Part shown: one piece after another, positions 38,060 to 47,586 of the stretch
How the letters are laid out: the number at the start of each line of letters is the position of its first letter
Position numbering within the stretch: position 1 is the stretch's first letter
DNA from: Brevundimonas sp. NIBR11
GTDB taxonomy: Bacteria; Pseudomonadota; Alphaproteobacteria; Caulobacterales; Caulobacteraceae
Length of the DNA: 64,000 nt
Direction of reading: 5' to 3'
Assembly: GCF_027912535.1 (NCBI RefSeq)
Contig: NZ_CP115465.1
Coordinates: 1,902,001-1,966,000 of the forward strand
The notes under the pieces: model-generated
Told to the model about the DNA's origin: nothing
Databases searched by the model: none
What the model saw: the letters and a program-made list of their open reading frames with translations, nothing else
Position numbers and translations under genes: made by a program

Positions 38060-38082
38060 GCCCTCAGGCTCGCTGAACGAGA

Positions 38083-38108
38083 GGGCTCCGGTTCGCCGGG
38101 GCCCTTTT
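38083..38108 (+). terminator. UUCG-tetraloop terminator
   Basis: GGGCTCCGG (38083-38091) pairs with CCGGGGCCC (38096-38104), including one G-T wobble, over a TTCG loop, then TTTTC. It lies 24 bp past the low-complexity protein gene. Confidence 0.85.
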
Positions 38109-38280
38109 CACATCGGCGGTGGCTCGGGATGTCGGAGACCCTGCCGAGAATAAATTTATGTTCGACATCAGAATCCCGACGCGGTCAGTCAGGGCGGGAT
38201 ACGGCTCACGATTTTCGCGCCTTGGTGACGGAGGGGCATATACTCCCAGGTCACGGTTCGCGGAGAGGGCGAACACCGGA

Positions 38281-38320
38281 AGTTTCGTCCGTTTCGTCAC
38301 GATTGGTCACGTTTCGTCAC
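38281..38320. repeat. four 10-bp tandem repeats, GTTTCGTCAC type
   Basis: Four consecutive 10-mers: AGTTTCGTCC, GTTTCGTCAC, GATTGGTCAC and GTTTCGTCAC. Units 2 and 4 are identical. The period equals one helical turn. The array lies in the 316-bp gap 38060-38375 between convergent genes, together with an AT palindrome ATAAATTTAT (38150-38159), a hairpin GTTCGC...GCGAAC (about 38254-38272) and a CGTCATGACG palindrome just after. No convincing gene is seen in the gap. Confidence 0.8.
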
Positions 38321-38375
38321 CCAAAATCGCGTCATGACGAACCGGACGAACTGTCCCACTGCGGCCGTGAGCGCC

Positions 38376-39383
38376 TCAGGATGAGGCGTATAGGTCGACG
38401 GCGTCCATGTGCTTCAGCTTCTCGGCGTCCGACAGGAACGACCCCTCGAAGCTGTTCTTCGCTATCTCGGTGATCTGCTCCTTCGACAGCCCGACCGCCT
38501 CGGCCAGCCGGATGTAGTTGGCGTTCACATAGCCGCCGAAATAGGCCGGATCGTCCGAGTTCAGCGTCACATGCAGGCCCCTACGCAGCATCTCCGGCAC
38601 AGGGTGGTCCTTCAGGTCCTTCACGACGCAGAGCTTGAGATTCGACAGCGGACAGACCGTCAGCGTCATCTGCTGGGCGGCCAGTCGCTGGATCAGGCTC
38701 TCGTCTTCCATCGATCGGTTTCCGTGATCCATCCGGTCGATGTGCAACAGGTCGAGCGCCTCGTGCACATAAGCCGGCGGCCCCTCCTCGCCAGCGTGGG
38801 CGCAGAGCTTCAGGCCCAGTTCCCGCGCCGCCGCGAAGACTCGCACGAACTTCGACGGCGGATGCCCGACCTCCGAGGAATCCAGCCCCACCCCGATGAA
38901 ATGGTGCAGGTAGGGTTTGGCCATCTCCAGCGTCGCGAAGGCCTCCGCCTCCGTCAGGTGCCGCAGGAAGCTCAGGATCAGGCCTGAGGTGACCCCCAGT
39001 TCCGCCTTCGCCCGATCCATCCCGGCGATCAGCCCCTCCACCACCACGCCGAACTCTACGCCCCGGTCGGTGTGGGTCTGGGGATCGAAGAAAATCTCGG
39101 CGTGACGGACGTTGTCCGCCGCCGCCCTCTGGAAATAGGCGAAGGCCAGATCCTCGAAATCCCGCCGCGTCAGAAGGACGTTCGCTCCGGCGTAGTAGAT
39201 GTCGAGGAAGTCCTGCAGGTTGGAGAAGTCATAGGCCGCCCTCACCGCATCCACGCTGTCGAACGGAATCTGGACCCCGTTCCGCTGGGCCAGCTCGAAC
39301 ATCAGTTCGGGCTCGAGCGAGCCCTCGATATGCAGATGCAGTTCGGCCTTGGGCAGGCCGGCGATATAGGCGTCGAGGGACAT
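38376..39383 (-). CDS. adenine deaminase (adenosine-deaminase superfamily)
   Basis: Hydrolyses adenine to hypoxanthine in purine salvage. The 335-residue TIM-barrel enzyme has metal motif AELHLHIEGSLEPELMF, FFDPQTHTDRG, GLDSSEVGHPPSKF, HAGEEGPPAYV and the catalytic TLNSDDPAYFGGYVNANY. The DSSEVGHPP and NSDDPAYFGGYV blocks match the bacterial adenine deaminase (type 2) group rather than true adenosine deaminase. It follows argS by about 33 bp on the same strand. Confidence 0.9.
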   Translation of the reverse strand: MSLDAYIAGLPKAELHLHIEGSLEPELMFELAQRNGVQIPFDSVDAVRAAYDFSNLQDFLDIYYAGANVLLTRRDFEDLAFAYFQRAAADNVRHAEIFFDPQTHTDRGVEFGVVVEGLIAGMDRAKAELGVTSGLILSFLRHLTEAEAFATLEMAKPYLHHFIGVGLDSSEVGHPPSKFVRVFAAARELGLKLCAHAGEEGPPAYVHEALDLLHIDRMDHGNRSMEDESLIQRLAAQQMTLTVCPLSNLKLCVVKDLKDHPVPEMLRRGLHVTLNSDDPAYFGGYVNANYIRLAEAVGLSKEQITEIAKNSFEGSFLSDAEKLKHMDAVDLYASS

Positions 39384-39416
39384 GGTCGCATCCGTGCTGG
39401 GTACGCCCAGTCTAGC

Positions 39417-41219
39417 CTACATCCGCTCTGGGGTGTCGATGCCCAACAGCCTGAGCGCCGTCTCCAGCTGCATCAGGGCCGCCGCAGACAGGGCCAGACG
39501 CGACCCCACCGTCTCCGGCTCCGATGCTGCCAGCACCGGGCAGGCCGCGTAGAACTTCGAAAAGGCCTGCGCCAGCCGGTAAGCATGCTCGGCGATCAGG
39601 TGCGGCGCTCGCTTGCCGTAGGCGTCCGAAACGGCCTGATCGAAGGCGTCCAGCGTCAGGACCAGATCCCGTTCCGCCGGCTCCTTGACGAAGATCGGCC
39701 CGGACAGCACGCCTTGGGCCTCGGCCTTTCGCAACAGGGATTTGATCCGCACGGTCTGATACAGGAGGTACGGCCCGGTCTTGCCCTCGAAGCTCATGAA
39801 CCGGTCGAGGTCGAAGACGTAGCTGGTCGTGCGGCTGTTCGACAGATCGGCGAACTTCAATGCCGCGATGGCCACCTTGTGGGCGATGTCCTCGAACTCG
39901 TCTTGCGAAAGGTCGGCGCCCAGTTCGGCCTCCTTCAGCCGATCGCGCGCCTTGTCGGTCGCCTGGGTGATCAGGTCGTGCAGCTTCAGCACCCCGCCCG
40001 CGCGGGTCTTGAACGGCTTGCCGTCCGTGCCGTTCATGGTGCCGAAGCCCAGGTGCTCCAGCTCGCCCGGCTTGGCGTAACCGGCCAGGTAGGCGGCGCG
40101 ATAGACCTGCTCGAAATGTTCGGCCTGACGTTCATCGACGACGTAAAGGATCAGGTCCGGGTTCAGGGTCTCGCGCCGGTCGACGATGGTCGCCAGATCG
40201 GTCGTGCCGTACATGGCCGAGCCTTCGGATGAGACCACCAGCAGCGGCGGCGGGCTGGGCGCCTCGATCACGGAACCGTCGGGCAGCTTCTTCTTGCGTG
40301 TCTCGCCGGGCCTGGCGACGTGCACCACCTGGGCGCCGTCGTCCTCGACCAGCAAACCCTTCGCTGTCAGGTCGGCGATCATCCCCGCCATGCGCGGATC
40401 GGCGTCGCTCTCGCCGTTCCACAGGTCGAAGGTGACATCCAGCGCTCCGAACTCTCTCTCCAGCGCCGTACGGCTGACCGCCACGAAATGTCGCCACAGA
40501 GCCCGATAGCCGAGCCGGCCGCTCTGGAGCTCGGCCGTCGCCTTTCTGGCGCGGTCGCGATAGGCTGCGTCTTCCTTGGCCTTGCCGGCCGCGAGCGGGT
40601 AGAGGCGCTCAAGATCGTCAAGGGTGACCGGGCTGTGATCCGGGAACGGTCCTTCGCCGTCGGCCAGGAAGGCGTCCGCCTTGCCCTCATCGCCCACGGC
40701 GACAATGAGCAGACCCATCTGGAAGCCCCAGTCGCCGAAATGGGCGTCGCCCCACACAGTGTCGCCCCGGAAGCGGAACAGCCGTTTCAGGCTCTCGCCG
40801 ATGATGGATGAGCGCAGATGGCCGACGTGCATCGGCTTGGCCACGTTCGGGCCGGCGTAGTCGATGACGACCTTGCGCGGCTCGACGACACTGGAAGCGC
40901 CCGCCAGAACCGCATCATCCGCCACGCCCTGCGCACGCGAAGCCAGGGCCTCGTCGGAAACCTTGAGGTTGATGAAACCCGGCCCCGCGACCTCGACGGC
41001 CGACAGGCGCGGATCGGCGACCAGCCGCTCGGCCACGCGGCCGGCCAGTTCGCGTGGATTGGCCTTCAGAGCCTTTGCGGCGGCCAGGGCGCCGTTCGAC
41101 TGGAAATCGGCCAGGTCGGGGCGGTCGGAAGCGGTCACGCGCGCGACGGACGCATCCACGCCTTCGGCGGCGAAGGCGGCCGCGACCGCTTCGCCGAGAT
41201 CGGTCCTGAGATCGGTCAT
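39417..41219 (-). CDS. argS: arginyl-tRNA synthetase
   Basis: A 600-residue class I synthetase. It has the N-terminal Add-1 domain, the HIGH motif in [39 protein letters not shown] in the KMSKS region, and a DALR anticodon-binding domain ([20 protein letters not shown]). Its ATG abuts the TAA of the upstream secreted-protein gene, so the two are co-transcribed. Confidence 0.97.
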   Translation of the reverse strand: MTDLRTDLGEAVAAAFAAEGVDASVARVTASDRPDLADFQSNGALAAAKALKANPRELAGRVAERLVADPRLSAVEVAGPGFINLKVSDEALASRAQGVADDAVLAGASSVVEPRKVVIDYAGPNVAKPMHVGHLRSSIIGESLKRLFRFRGDTVWGDAHFGDWGFQMGLLIVAVGDEGKADAFLADGEGPFPDHSPVTLDDLERLYPLAAGKAKEDAAYRDRARKATAELQSGRLGYRALWRHFVAVSRTALEREFGALDVTFDLWNGESDADPRMAGMIADLTAKGLLVEDDGAQVVHVARPGETRKKKLPDGSVIEAPSPPPLLVVSSEGSAMYGTTDLATIVDRRETLNPDLILYVVDERQAEHFEQVYRAAYLAGYAKPGELEHLGFGTMNGTDGKPFKTRAGGVLKLHDLITQATDKARDRLKEAELGADLSQDEFEDIAHKVAIAALKFADLSNSRTTSYVFDLDRFMSFEGKTGPYLLYQTVRIKSLLRKAEAQGVLSGPIFVKEPAERDLVLTLDAFDQAVSDAYGKRAPHLIAEHAYRLAQAFSKFYAACPVLAASEPETVGSRLALSAAALMQLETALRLLGIDTPERM

Positions 41220-41891
41220 TTATTGCGCCGGAGGCGTCGTCGCGGCCTGACCCGCGGTCATGCGGAAGCGGCTGCCGGTACGGTTGAACTCGGCCATCTC
41301 AGGCGTCACGTCGAAGCCGATCAGGACCTCGAAGTTTCCGCCGCTGGTTTCGGCCGTGGCGCGCGGGATCACCACCGACTGCTCTTCGGTGACCGAGGCC
41401 GTTCGTGCGCCTTCGAAGTTCACCGGCAGATCGAAATACTCCTTGGCCAGGACGGCCTGGTTCCGCTCCGTGACCGCGATCCAGTAGCGGTAGGTGCGCT
41501 GGTCGGCCGTGGCCTGGGGACCCCGGCCCAGATTGAACAGGACGTTCATCTGCACCGTGATCGGCTCGTCGGCGTGATAGGCGCAGCCCGCCGTGACCCC
41601 TTCAATCTCGCCGGTGTAACCGACGTTGGCCGAGGCGGCCCGGCCGCCTTCCAGTTCCACGAACCGCGCGGCGTCGTAAAGGATTTTGACGTAGGGGCAC
41701 GGGCCGGCGTTGGGCACGGACCGAAGGGGAGCGATGCGGGGCGCCCGGCTGCGTCCTCCGTTCTCTTCCTGCTGCTGCTGGGTGCTCCGGCCACGTTCCG
41801 GACGAGCGTCCGGGTCGCGCGACTGGGCCGACGCGGCTCCGGCGGAGACGAGGACCGACAAGGCGGCGAGGGCGACGGTCGCAAGGCGCAT
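41220..41891 (-). CDS. secreted hypothetical protein conserved in Caulobacterales-type genomes
   Basis: A 223-residue protein with a clear signal peptide (MRLATVALAALSVLVSAGAA, then SAQ) and a Gln/Arg/Glu-rich linker. The mature domain contains VPNAGPCPYVKILYDAARF, TAGCAYHADEPITVQMNVLF and FEVLIGFDVTPEMAEFNR. Two Cys probably form a disulfide in the periplasm. No functional family recognised. It is directly coupled to argS (adjacent stop and start). Confidence 0.8.
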   Translation of the reverse strand: MRLATVALAALSVLVSAGAASAQSRDPDARPERGRSTQQQQEENGGRSRAPRIAPLRSVPNAGPCPYVKILYDAARFVELEGGRAASANVGYTGEIEGVTAGCAYHADEPITVQMNVLFNLGRGPQATADQRTYRYWIAVTERNQAVLAKEYFDLPVNFEGARTASVTEEQSVVIPRATAETSGGNFEVLIGFDVTPEMAEFNRTGSRFRMTAGQAATTPPAQ

Positions 41892-42024
41892 TGAGAAATC
41901 CGGAAATCTGGCGCTGACGGAACGCGGTCAGGCTTCCCGCCTGATAGCGGCTAAAGCGAGGCGTCGCAAACCAATCGCGCCCGCCCCTGTGGCGACGCAG
42001 CGCCGGAACGACTAGGTTTCGGCC

Positions 42025-42996
42025 ATGGATGCGTTCGCCCCTTCTCCCGACGTCGCGCTTCGGCCGCTCACGGTCCGTATGGCCACCCCGCGTGGCTTCT
42101 GCGCCGGCGTCGACCGGGCCATCCAGATCGTCGAGCGCGCCATCGAGAAATTCGGCGCGCCCGTCTACGTCCGGCACGAGATCGTCCACAACAGGCATGT
42201 GGTGGATCGGCTCAAGGGTCTTGGCGCGATCTTCGTCAAGGACCTGGACGAATGCCCGGACGACCGGCCCGTGGTCTTCTCCGCCCACGGCGTGCCCAAG
42301 TCCGTGCCGGCCGCCGCCCGGTCGCGCGAGATGCTGTTTCTCGACGCCACCTGCCCCCTGGTCTCCAAGGTTCACGTCGAGGCTGAACGCCACCACGCCA
42401 ATGGCCGCCACGTCATCCTCATCGGCCACGCCGGCCATCCTGAGGTGGTCGGAACCCTCGGCCAGTTGCCCGAGGGCGCCATCAGCCTGGTCGAGACGGT
42501 CGAGGACGCCGAAGTTTTCCAGCGTCCGGGTGACGCCCCGCTCGCTTACGCCACCCAGACCACTCTCTCGCTGGACGACACTTCCGAGATTCTGTCGGTT
42601 CTCAAGCGACGCTTCCCGGAACTGCCCGACCCGCACAAGGAAGACATCTGCTACGCCACCACCAATCGTCAGGAAGCGGTGAAGCGACTGGCGGACGGGT
42701 CCGACCTGGTCCTGGTGGTCGGCTCGAAAAACTCCTCGAACTCGATCCGGTTGGTCGAGGTCGCCCTGCGCTCCGGGGCGGCCGACGCCCGGTTGATCGA
42801 CGACGCCTCCCAGATCGACTGGTCGTGGCTGGACGAGGTCTCGACCGTGGGCATCACCGCCGGCGCATCCGCCCCCGAACCGCTGGTCGAGGCGGTGGTG
42901 AGGGCGCTTCAGCAGCGCTTCGCCGTGACCCTCGCCGATGACCCCGGCGAGCCCGAGACGGTGACTTTCAAACTTCCTCGCGCCCTGACGAGTTAG
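42025..42996 (+). CDS. ispH: 4-hydroxy-3-methylbut-2-enyl diphosphate reductase
   Basis: Last step of the MEP isoprenoid pathway, a 4Fe-4S enzyme. At 323 residues it has the three cluster cysteines in [12 protein letters not shown] (Cys26), [13 protein letters not shown] and [11 protein letters not shown], and substrate motifs [20 protein letters not shown] and GSKNSSNS. It is monocistronic and divergent from the argS unit. Confidence 0.97.
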   Translation: MDAFAPSPDVALRPLTVRMATPRGFCAGVDRAIQIVERAIEKFGAPVYVRHEIVHNRHVVDRLKGLGAIFVKDLDECPDDRPVVFSAHGVPKSVPAAARSREMLFLDATCPLVSKVHVEAERHHANGRHVILIGHAGHPEVVGTLGQLPEGAISLVETVEDAEVFQRPGDAPLAYATQTTLSLDDTSEILSVLKRRFPELPDPHKEDICYATTNRQEAVKRLADGSDLVLVVGSKNSSNSIRLVEVALRSGAADARLIDDASQIDWSWLDEVSTVGITAGASAPEPLVEAVVRALQQRFAVTLADDPGEPETVTFKLPRALTS

Positions 42997-42999
42997 GGT

Positions 43000-43084
43000 T
43001 GGTGCGGGCGGCCGGGGTCGAACCGGCATGACCGAAGTCGACAGATTTTAAGTCTGGTGCGTCTACCAGTTTCGCCACGCCCGC
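43000..43084 (-). tRNA. tRNA-Leu (anticodon TAA)
   Basis: The minus strand gives GCGGGCG...CGCCCGC with an encoded CCA end (43000-43002). The anticodon arm is CAGACTTAAAATCTG with anticodon TAA. The long variable arm (TCGACTTCGGTCA) marks a class II tRNA. The T arm is GCCGGTTCGACCCCGGC. It begins 4 bp past the convergent ispH stop. Confidence 0.96.
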
Positions 43085-43097
43085 AGCTTTGTACCCC

Positions 43098-44534
43098 TTA
43101 CTCCGCCGGACGCATGGCGCGGAAGTCCACATTGGAATCGGCGACAAGCCAGATGAGGGCGGCCCAGGCGGCGACGTTCTGGCGGAGCTGCTCAAGGTCG
43201 ATCTTGTCCAGGGTGTCGTCGGCCGTGTGGTGCAGATCGAAATAGCGCAGGCCGTCCTGCTTCAGGCCGAAGACCGGAACGCCTGCCTCGACGATCGGGC
43301 CGATGTCGGCGCCCCCTTCGGTCTCCGGCTCGTTCGAGCGCAGGACGCCGATGGGATAAAGGACACGGTTGGCGGCGTCGGCGAAGGCGCTTGTCTGCGC
43401 TCCGGCCGGCAGTTGGAGGGCATAGACCCGGTCGGCCCCGAAATCGCTCTCGCCAGTGAATACGTGGTTGGCCAGGTCCTCGGGCGAGAGGCTGCGCAGA
43501 TAGGCGCCGCCGCCGTTTCCGGTGTTGGTCGGCTGAGCCACCTCTTCCGATCCGTAAAGGATAACCCGGACGGTGCGGGCCGTGCGACCCTGTTCAGCGA
43601 TGGCCTTGGCCGCTGCGATGGTGATCGCTCCGCCCGCGCCGTCGTCGATGGCGCCCGTTCCGAGGTCCCAGCTGTCCATGTGCGAGCCCAGGACGATGAT
43701 CTCGTCCGCCCGGTCGCCCCGCCCCGGCATGTCGCCGATGACATTGTGCGAGGTCGTCTCATAGGTGTGGGCGGTGGACGACAGGTGGATCCGCACCGGA
43801 TCGCCGTAGGAGACCAGTCGGCTGAGCTGGTCCGCGTCCGGGGCGCTAAGCGCGAAACCGGGGATGGGCACGACTCCGTTGACGTAGCGGGTGGTGCCGG
43901 TGTGCGGCATCCGGTGGTCGTCAGAGCCGGCAGAACGCATGATGAAGGCCAAGGCGCCCTTCGACGCCGCCGCCGAAGGGCCTGCGCCCCGGATACGCGT
44001 AAGAGGCCCGTATCCGGCGCCCGATTGCATGGCGACCATCTGACCGGCATCAACGTAGGCGATCTTGCCGGTCAGCGACCCGGCGGGCGCGGCGTTCAGG
44101 TCCTCCAGTGAGGTGAACCGCACGACCTCGGCCTCGATGCCGCCTTCGGGCGTACCTGGCGAATGGCCGAGGGCGGCGACGACCAGACGCTGAGGATGGG
44201 CGCCGACGATGGACGCGCTCTCCTGGCCCCGCTCCCAGCCGACCAGCGGGAATTCCTGGATGTGGACGTTCTTGAAGCCCTGCTCGCGCATATAGCCCGC
44301 GGCCCATTCGGCTGCGGCCGTCTCGGAGGCCGAACCGGCCGGGCGCGGTCCGAACCGCGTTGTCAGCTGCGTGACGTAGTCCATCGCCACGGTATCGCTC
44401 AGGGCGGCGTCGCGAACCCGTTCGGCCGCGCGGATAGTCGCGGCGTCCTGAGCCATGGCGGGGCCGGCGAGCACGGTCGCCAGGCTGAGGGCGGACACGG
44501 CGGCAAGCGCCGGACGACGGACGGAAGCGAACAT
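43098..44534 (-). CDS. M28 family secreted metallopeptidase
   Basis: A 478-residue zinc aminopeptidase-like enzyme. From the ATG at 44534 (GGAG 8 nt upstream) it has a signal peptide ending GPAMAQ. A PA domain insert is followed by the M28 core: GSHMDSWDLGTGAIDDGAGG (metal His and Asp), YGSEEV (catalytic Glu pair) and YFDLHHTADDTLDKID (metal His). Substrate is probably peptides in the periplasm or outside the cell. It has no operon partners. Confidence 0.92.
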   Translation of the reverse strand: MFASVRRPALAAVSALSLATVLAGPAMAQDAATIRAAERVRDAALSDTVAMDYVTQLTTRFGPRPAGSASETAAAEWAAGYMREQGFKNVHIQEFPLVGWERGQESASIVGAHPQRLVVAALGHSPGTPEGGIEAEVVRFTSLEDLNAAPAGSLTGKIAYVDAGQMVAMQSGAGYGPLTRIRGAGPSAAASKGALAFIMRSAGSDDHRMPHTGTTRYVNGVVPIPGFALSAPDADQLSRLVSYGDPVRIHLSSTAHTYETTSHNVIGDMPGRGDRADEIIVLGSHMDSWDLGTGAIDDGAGGAITIAAAKAIAEQGRTARTVRVILYGSEEVAQPTNTGNGGGAYLRSLSPEDLANHVFTGESDFGADRVYALQLPAGAQTSAFADAANRVLYPIGVLRSNEPETEGGADIGPIVEAGVPVFGLKQDGLRYFDLHHTADDTLDKIDLEQLRQNVAAWAALIWLVADSNVDFRAMRPAE

Positions 44535-44598
44535 GCCGAAACTCCAGATCACGGGATGGCCGGGACCCTAGAGCCAAGCTGCGGCAAGTTGAAGCGGC

Positions 44599-45498
44599 TT
44601 AACCGACCTCGGCCAGTTGCGGCTCGAGAACGACCTCGCGCCACGCGTGCGGCGCGGCCAGGAGAGCGCGGACCAGCAGGTTGTTCACCGCGTGGCCGGC
44701 TTTGTAGCCCTCGTAACGGCCCAGCAGCGGCGCGCCCAGGACATAAAGGTCGCCGATGGCGTCCAGCGCCTTGTGACGCACGAACTCGCGCTCCATGCGC
44801 AGGCCGCCGGGGTTCAGGATGTCGTCCCCATCGATGACGACCGCGTTTTCCAGCGAACCGCCGCGCGCCAGACCGGCCTGACGCAGGGCCTCGACCTCAT
44901 GGGCGAAGCCGAAGGTGCGTGCGGCCATGATCTCGTCGCGGAAGGTCTGTTCGTCGACAACGAAGTCCACGACCTGATTGCCGATCACGGCGTTGTCGAA
45001 ATCGATCTCGAACCGCATCTCGTAGCGGTCGCAGGGCAGCAGGGCCGCGTGCTTGTCGCCGTCCGTGACGTGGATCGACTCCAGAATCTCTATGTAGCGG
45101 ATCGGCGTCGGCTGGCGGCGGAAGCCGGCGCGGTCCAGCAACTGGACGAAGGGCAGGGCCGAACCGTCCAGGATCGGCAGCTCGGGACCGTCCACCTCGA
45201 CGATCGCGTTCGAGACGCCGAGCGCGCAGAAGGCGGCCATCAGATGCTCGATGGTCGACAGGCGAACGCCGGCCGCGTTCTCGATCATCGTGTTCAGACG
45301 GGCGTCGACCACGGCGTCGCCCGAGACGACGATGCGGTTGTCACGGTCGGTGATGTCGGTGCGGACGAAGACGATGCCCGTCCCGGTCGGCGCCGGACGA
45401 ATGGCGAGACGCACGCGCTGACCCGTGTGCACGCCCACGCCCGCACAGATGGCGGGGGCGACCAGCGTCCGTTCGCGATGATCGTGGCGAGGAGGCAA
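44599..45498 (-). CDS. lpxC: UDP-3-O-acyl-N-acetylglucosamine deacetylase
   Basis: Committed step of lipid A synthesis. At 299 residues it has LSTIEHLMAAFCALGVSNA (zinc His85), LPILDGSALPFVQLLD, RHKALDAIGDLYVLG (zinc His and Asp) and GHAVNNLLVRALL. It follows ftsZ on the same strand after a terminator, closing the division and wall cluster as in many proteobacteria. Confidence 0.97.
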   Translation of the reverse strand: MPPRHDHRERTLVAPAICAGVGVHTGQRVRLAIRPAPTGTGIVFVRTDITDRDNRIVVSGDAVVDARLNTMIENAAGVRLSTIEHLMAAFCALGVSNAIVEVDGPELPILDGSALPFVQLLDRAGFRRQPTPIRYIEILESIHVTDGDKHAALLPCDRYEMRFEIDFDNAVIGNQVVDFVVDEQTFRDEIMAARTFGFAHEVEALRQAGLARGGSLENAVVIDGDDILNPGGLRMEREFVRHKALDAIGDLYVLGAPLLGRYEGYKAGHAVNNLLVRALLAAPHAWREVVLEPQLAEVG

Positions 45499-45638
45499 AG
45501 GTGAAATCCACTGAACGCCCTGCGCACGGGGAGGCGCGCATGAGCGGAAGATCGATCCCTAACCAAGGCGCCACAACGCATAAACCAAAGTCGGGTTTCG
45601 AATTGTTTCGCAGATCGTAACCAAGCCGAGAGCCCAAG

Positions 45639-45680
45639 GCTTAGGGCTTAGAGCTTAGGGCTTAGAGCTTAGGGCTTAGG
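45639..45680. repeat. six tandem heptads GCTTAGG/GCTTAGA
   Basis: Units at 45639, 45646, 45653, 45660, 45667 and 45674 read GCTTAGG, GCTTAGA, GCTTAGG, GCTTAGA, GCTTAGG, GCTTAGG. Complementary CCTAAGC units recur at 45766-45772 and 45780-45786 on the far side of the ftsZ terminator, so the two arms can form an extended hairpin around it. The gap 45499-45801 holds these, the terminator and the lpxC upstream region. Confidence 0.9.
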
Positions 45681-45708
45681 CCGAAACGGACTGATGGTCT
45701 CACGAGCA

Positions 45709-45735
45709 AAAGGGCGGCCCTCTCGAGCCGCCCTT
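45709..45735 (-). terminator. Rho-independent terminator after ftsZ
   Basis: AAGGGCGGC (45710-45718) pairs with GCCGCCCTT (45727-45735); the minus strand continues with TTTTGC. It sits between the GCTTAGG heptads and their complementary arm. Confidence 0.85.
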
Positions 45736-45801
45736 CAAAGTTTGAGTCTGACCTAGGCCCTAAGGCCTAAGCCCCGAGACCTAAGCCCTATCCCTTACCT
45801 T

Positions 45802-47349
45802 CTAGTTCGCCAGTCGGCGGAGAAAGGACGGGATCTCCAGATCATCCTCCGCCACCGGGGCCTGGTCTTGCACAGGCTGAGCGGTCTGACGCAGCTGCGG
45901 CTGGGCGCGCGAAGGCGCGGGTGCCGGAGCGTAAGCGGTCTGGGCGCGCGGCTTCTTGCCGAACAGGCTCCAGCCGGACTTGCGGTGATCGCGGTCGTCG
46001 TAGGCCGGCTCGTCGTATTCCGACACCTGCGGCGCGGCCGGAGCGCGGTCCATGTAGAGGTCGCCCTGGTCGGCGCGCGTGGAGACGGCGGCGGGCTTGG
46101 CCTCGAACTCCTCGACCCAGGGATCGACGATCGGCTCCAGCGAGCGGGGCTCTTCGGCGACGTGGATAACCGGCTCGGGCGCACGGGCGACAACCGGCTC
46201 CGGGGCCTGGAAGGTCGGGACGACCGGGGCGGGCTCGGGCGCGCGATAGGCGGCCTCGGCGCGAACCGGCTGGCGGACGGGCTCAGGGGCGCGCGGAGCC
46301 TCGGCGACCGGAGCGGCGCGACGCGGGTCGTGGAAGGCGGTCTGGCGCGGCGCGACCGGCTCGATCTTGGCGGTGGCGACTTCGTCCATGCCGGTCGCGA
46401 CGACCGACACGCGGATCTTGCCGTCCAAAGCCGGATCGAAGGCGGCGCCGAAGATGATGTTGGCGTCGCCGTCAACTTCCGCCGAGATGGCGTTTGCGGC
46501 CTCGTCGACTTCCAGCAGGGTCATGTCCAGACCGCCGGTGATGTTCACCAGCACGGCCTTGGCGCCCTTGAGCGAGGTCTCGTCTAGCAGCGGGTTGGCG
46601 ATGGCGTTCTGGGCGGCCAGCAGGGCGCGGTCATCGCCCGAGGCCTCGCCCGTGCCCATCATCGCCTTGCCCATCTCGGACATCACAGCGCGGACGTCGG
46701 CGAAGTCGAGGTTGATCAGACCCGGCAGGATCATCAGGTCGGTGATCGAGCGAACGCCCGAGTGCAGGACCTGGTCGGCCATGCCGAAGGCGTCGGCGAA
46801 GGTCGTGCGCTCATTGGCGACGCGGAACAGGTTCTGGTTCGGAATGACGATCAGGGTGTCGACGTAGCGTTGCAGCTCGGCGATGCCTGCATCGGCCAGA
46901 CGCATGCGGTGACGGCCTTCGAAGGTGAAGGGCTTGGTCACGACGCCGACCGTCAGGATGCCGCGGTCGCGCGCGCATTTGGCGATGATCGGCGCGGCGC
47001 CGGTGCCGGTGCCGCCACCCATGCCGGCAGTGATGAAGACCATGTGCGCGCCTTCGAGGTGCGCATGAATTTCGTCGGCGGATTCCTCGGCGGCGTTCAT
47101 GCCGACTTCAGGGTGGGCGCCGGCGCCGAGACCTTGCGTGATCGTCTCGCCCAGCTGAATGCGCTGGTCGGTCTTGGCGAACGACAGGTGCTGGGCGTCG
47201 GTGTTGGCGACGACGAACTCGACCCCTTCGAGGCCGGCGTCGATCATGTTGTTGACGGCGTTGCCGCCTGCTCCGCCCACGCCGAAGACGACGATCCGGG
47301 GCTTCAGTTCCGTGGCCGTGGGGCGCACCAGCGAGAGAGACATCTTCAA
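45802..47349 (-). CDS. ftsZ: cell division GTPase FtsZ (long-linker form)
   Basis: Tubulin-like GTPase that forms the Z ring. At 515 residues it has [20 protein letters not shown], the tubulin signature [16 protein letters not shown], and a T7 loop region [20 protein letters not shown]. After about residue 330 comes a 170-residue Pro/Ala/Glu-rich linker, then the conserved C-terminal peptide [13 protein letters not shown] that binds FtsA and other partners. The long linker is typical of Caulobacter-type FtsZ. It is separated from ftsA by a TonB receptor gene. Confidence 0.98.
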   Translation of the reverse strand: MKMSLSLVRPTATELKPRIVVFGVGGAGGNAVNNMIDAGLEGVEFVVANTDAQHLSFAKTDQRIQLGETITQGLGAGAHPEVGMNAAEESADEIHAHLEGAHMVFITAGMGGGTGTGAAPIIAKCARDRGILTVGVVTKPFTFEGRHRMRLADAGIAELQRYVDTLIVIPNQNLFRVANERTTFADAFGMADQVLHSGVRSITDLMILPGLINLDFADVRAVMSEMGKAMMGTGEASGDDRALLAAQNAIANPLLDETSLKGAKAVLVNITGGLDMTLLEVDEAANAISAEVDGDANIIFGAAFDPALDGKIRVSVVATGMDEVATAKIEPVAPRQTAFHDPRRAAPVAEAPRAPEPVRQPVRAEAAYRAPEPAPVVPTFQAPEPVVARAPEPVIHVAEEPRSLEPIVDPWVEEFEAKPAAVSTRADQGDLYMDRAPAAPQVSEYDEPAYDDRDHRKSGWSLFGKKPRAQTAYAPAPAPSRAQPQLRQTAQPVQDQAPVAEDDLEIPSFLRRLAN

Positions 47350-47444
47350 ACCGACCTTTGTTCCGACCCTGCCCTTTGACTGTCCAGTGCGAGTCCCCGC
47401 CGATTCGCATTGGTTATGAGCGCGTTAAGGATCGCTCATCGTCG

Positions 47445-47459
47445 TTAAGGGAAGGTTAC
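47445..47459 (-). promoter_or_regulatory. candidate CtrA box upstream of ftsZ
   Basis: TTAA-N7-TTAC on the plus strand (one mismatch to TTAA-N7-TTAA), about 96 bp before the ftsZ start. A further GTTAAGG half site is at 47424-47430. In Caulobacter, CtrA represses ftsZ in swarmer cells through a site at its promoter. Confidence 0.55.
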
Positions 47460-47535
47460 CGGATAGCGTGAGTCGGACCGCTGGCGAGGCCTGTCCCCAA
47501 GCGTGGCCGCAAAAAAGCTTGTCGGGGACAAAAAG

Positions 47536-47561
47536 AAAGGGCGGCCCGAGGGCCGCCCTTT
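47536..47561 (-). terminator. Rho-independent terminator after the TonB receptor gene
   Basis: AAAGGGCGGCC (47536-47546) pairs perfectly with GGCCGCCCTTT (47551-47561) over a 4-nt loop; the minus strand continues CTTTTTG. It isolates the receptor transcript from ftsZ. Confidence 0.9.
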
Positions 47562-47586
47562 CCAGCTTCAGGTCGTCTGACCCGAC

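Noticed and set aside
38064-38300. 78-codon minus-strand frame downstream of the 10-bp repeats
   Set aside because: It runs through the UUCG terminator of the upstream gene, has no ribosome binding site and no domain.
44617-45504. 295-codon plus-strand frame antisense to lpxC
   Set aside because: A shadow frame without motifs.
45639-45680. CRISPR array or telomere-like origin from the heptad repeats
   Set aside because: No spacers, 7-bp units only, and no cas genes or DnaA-box cluster nearby.
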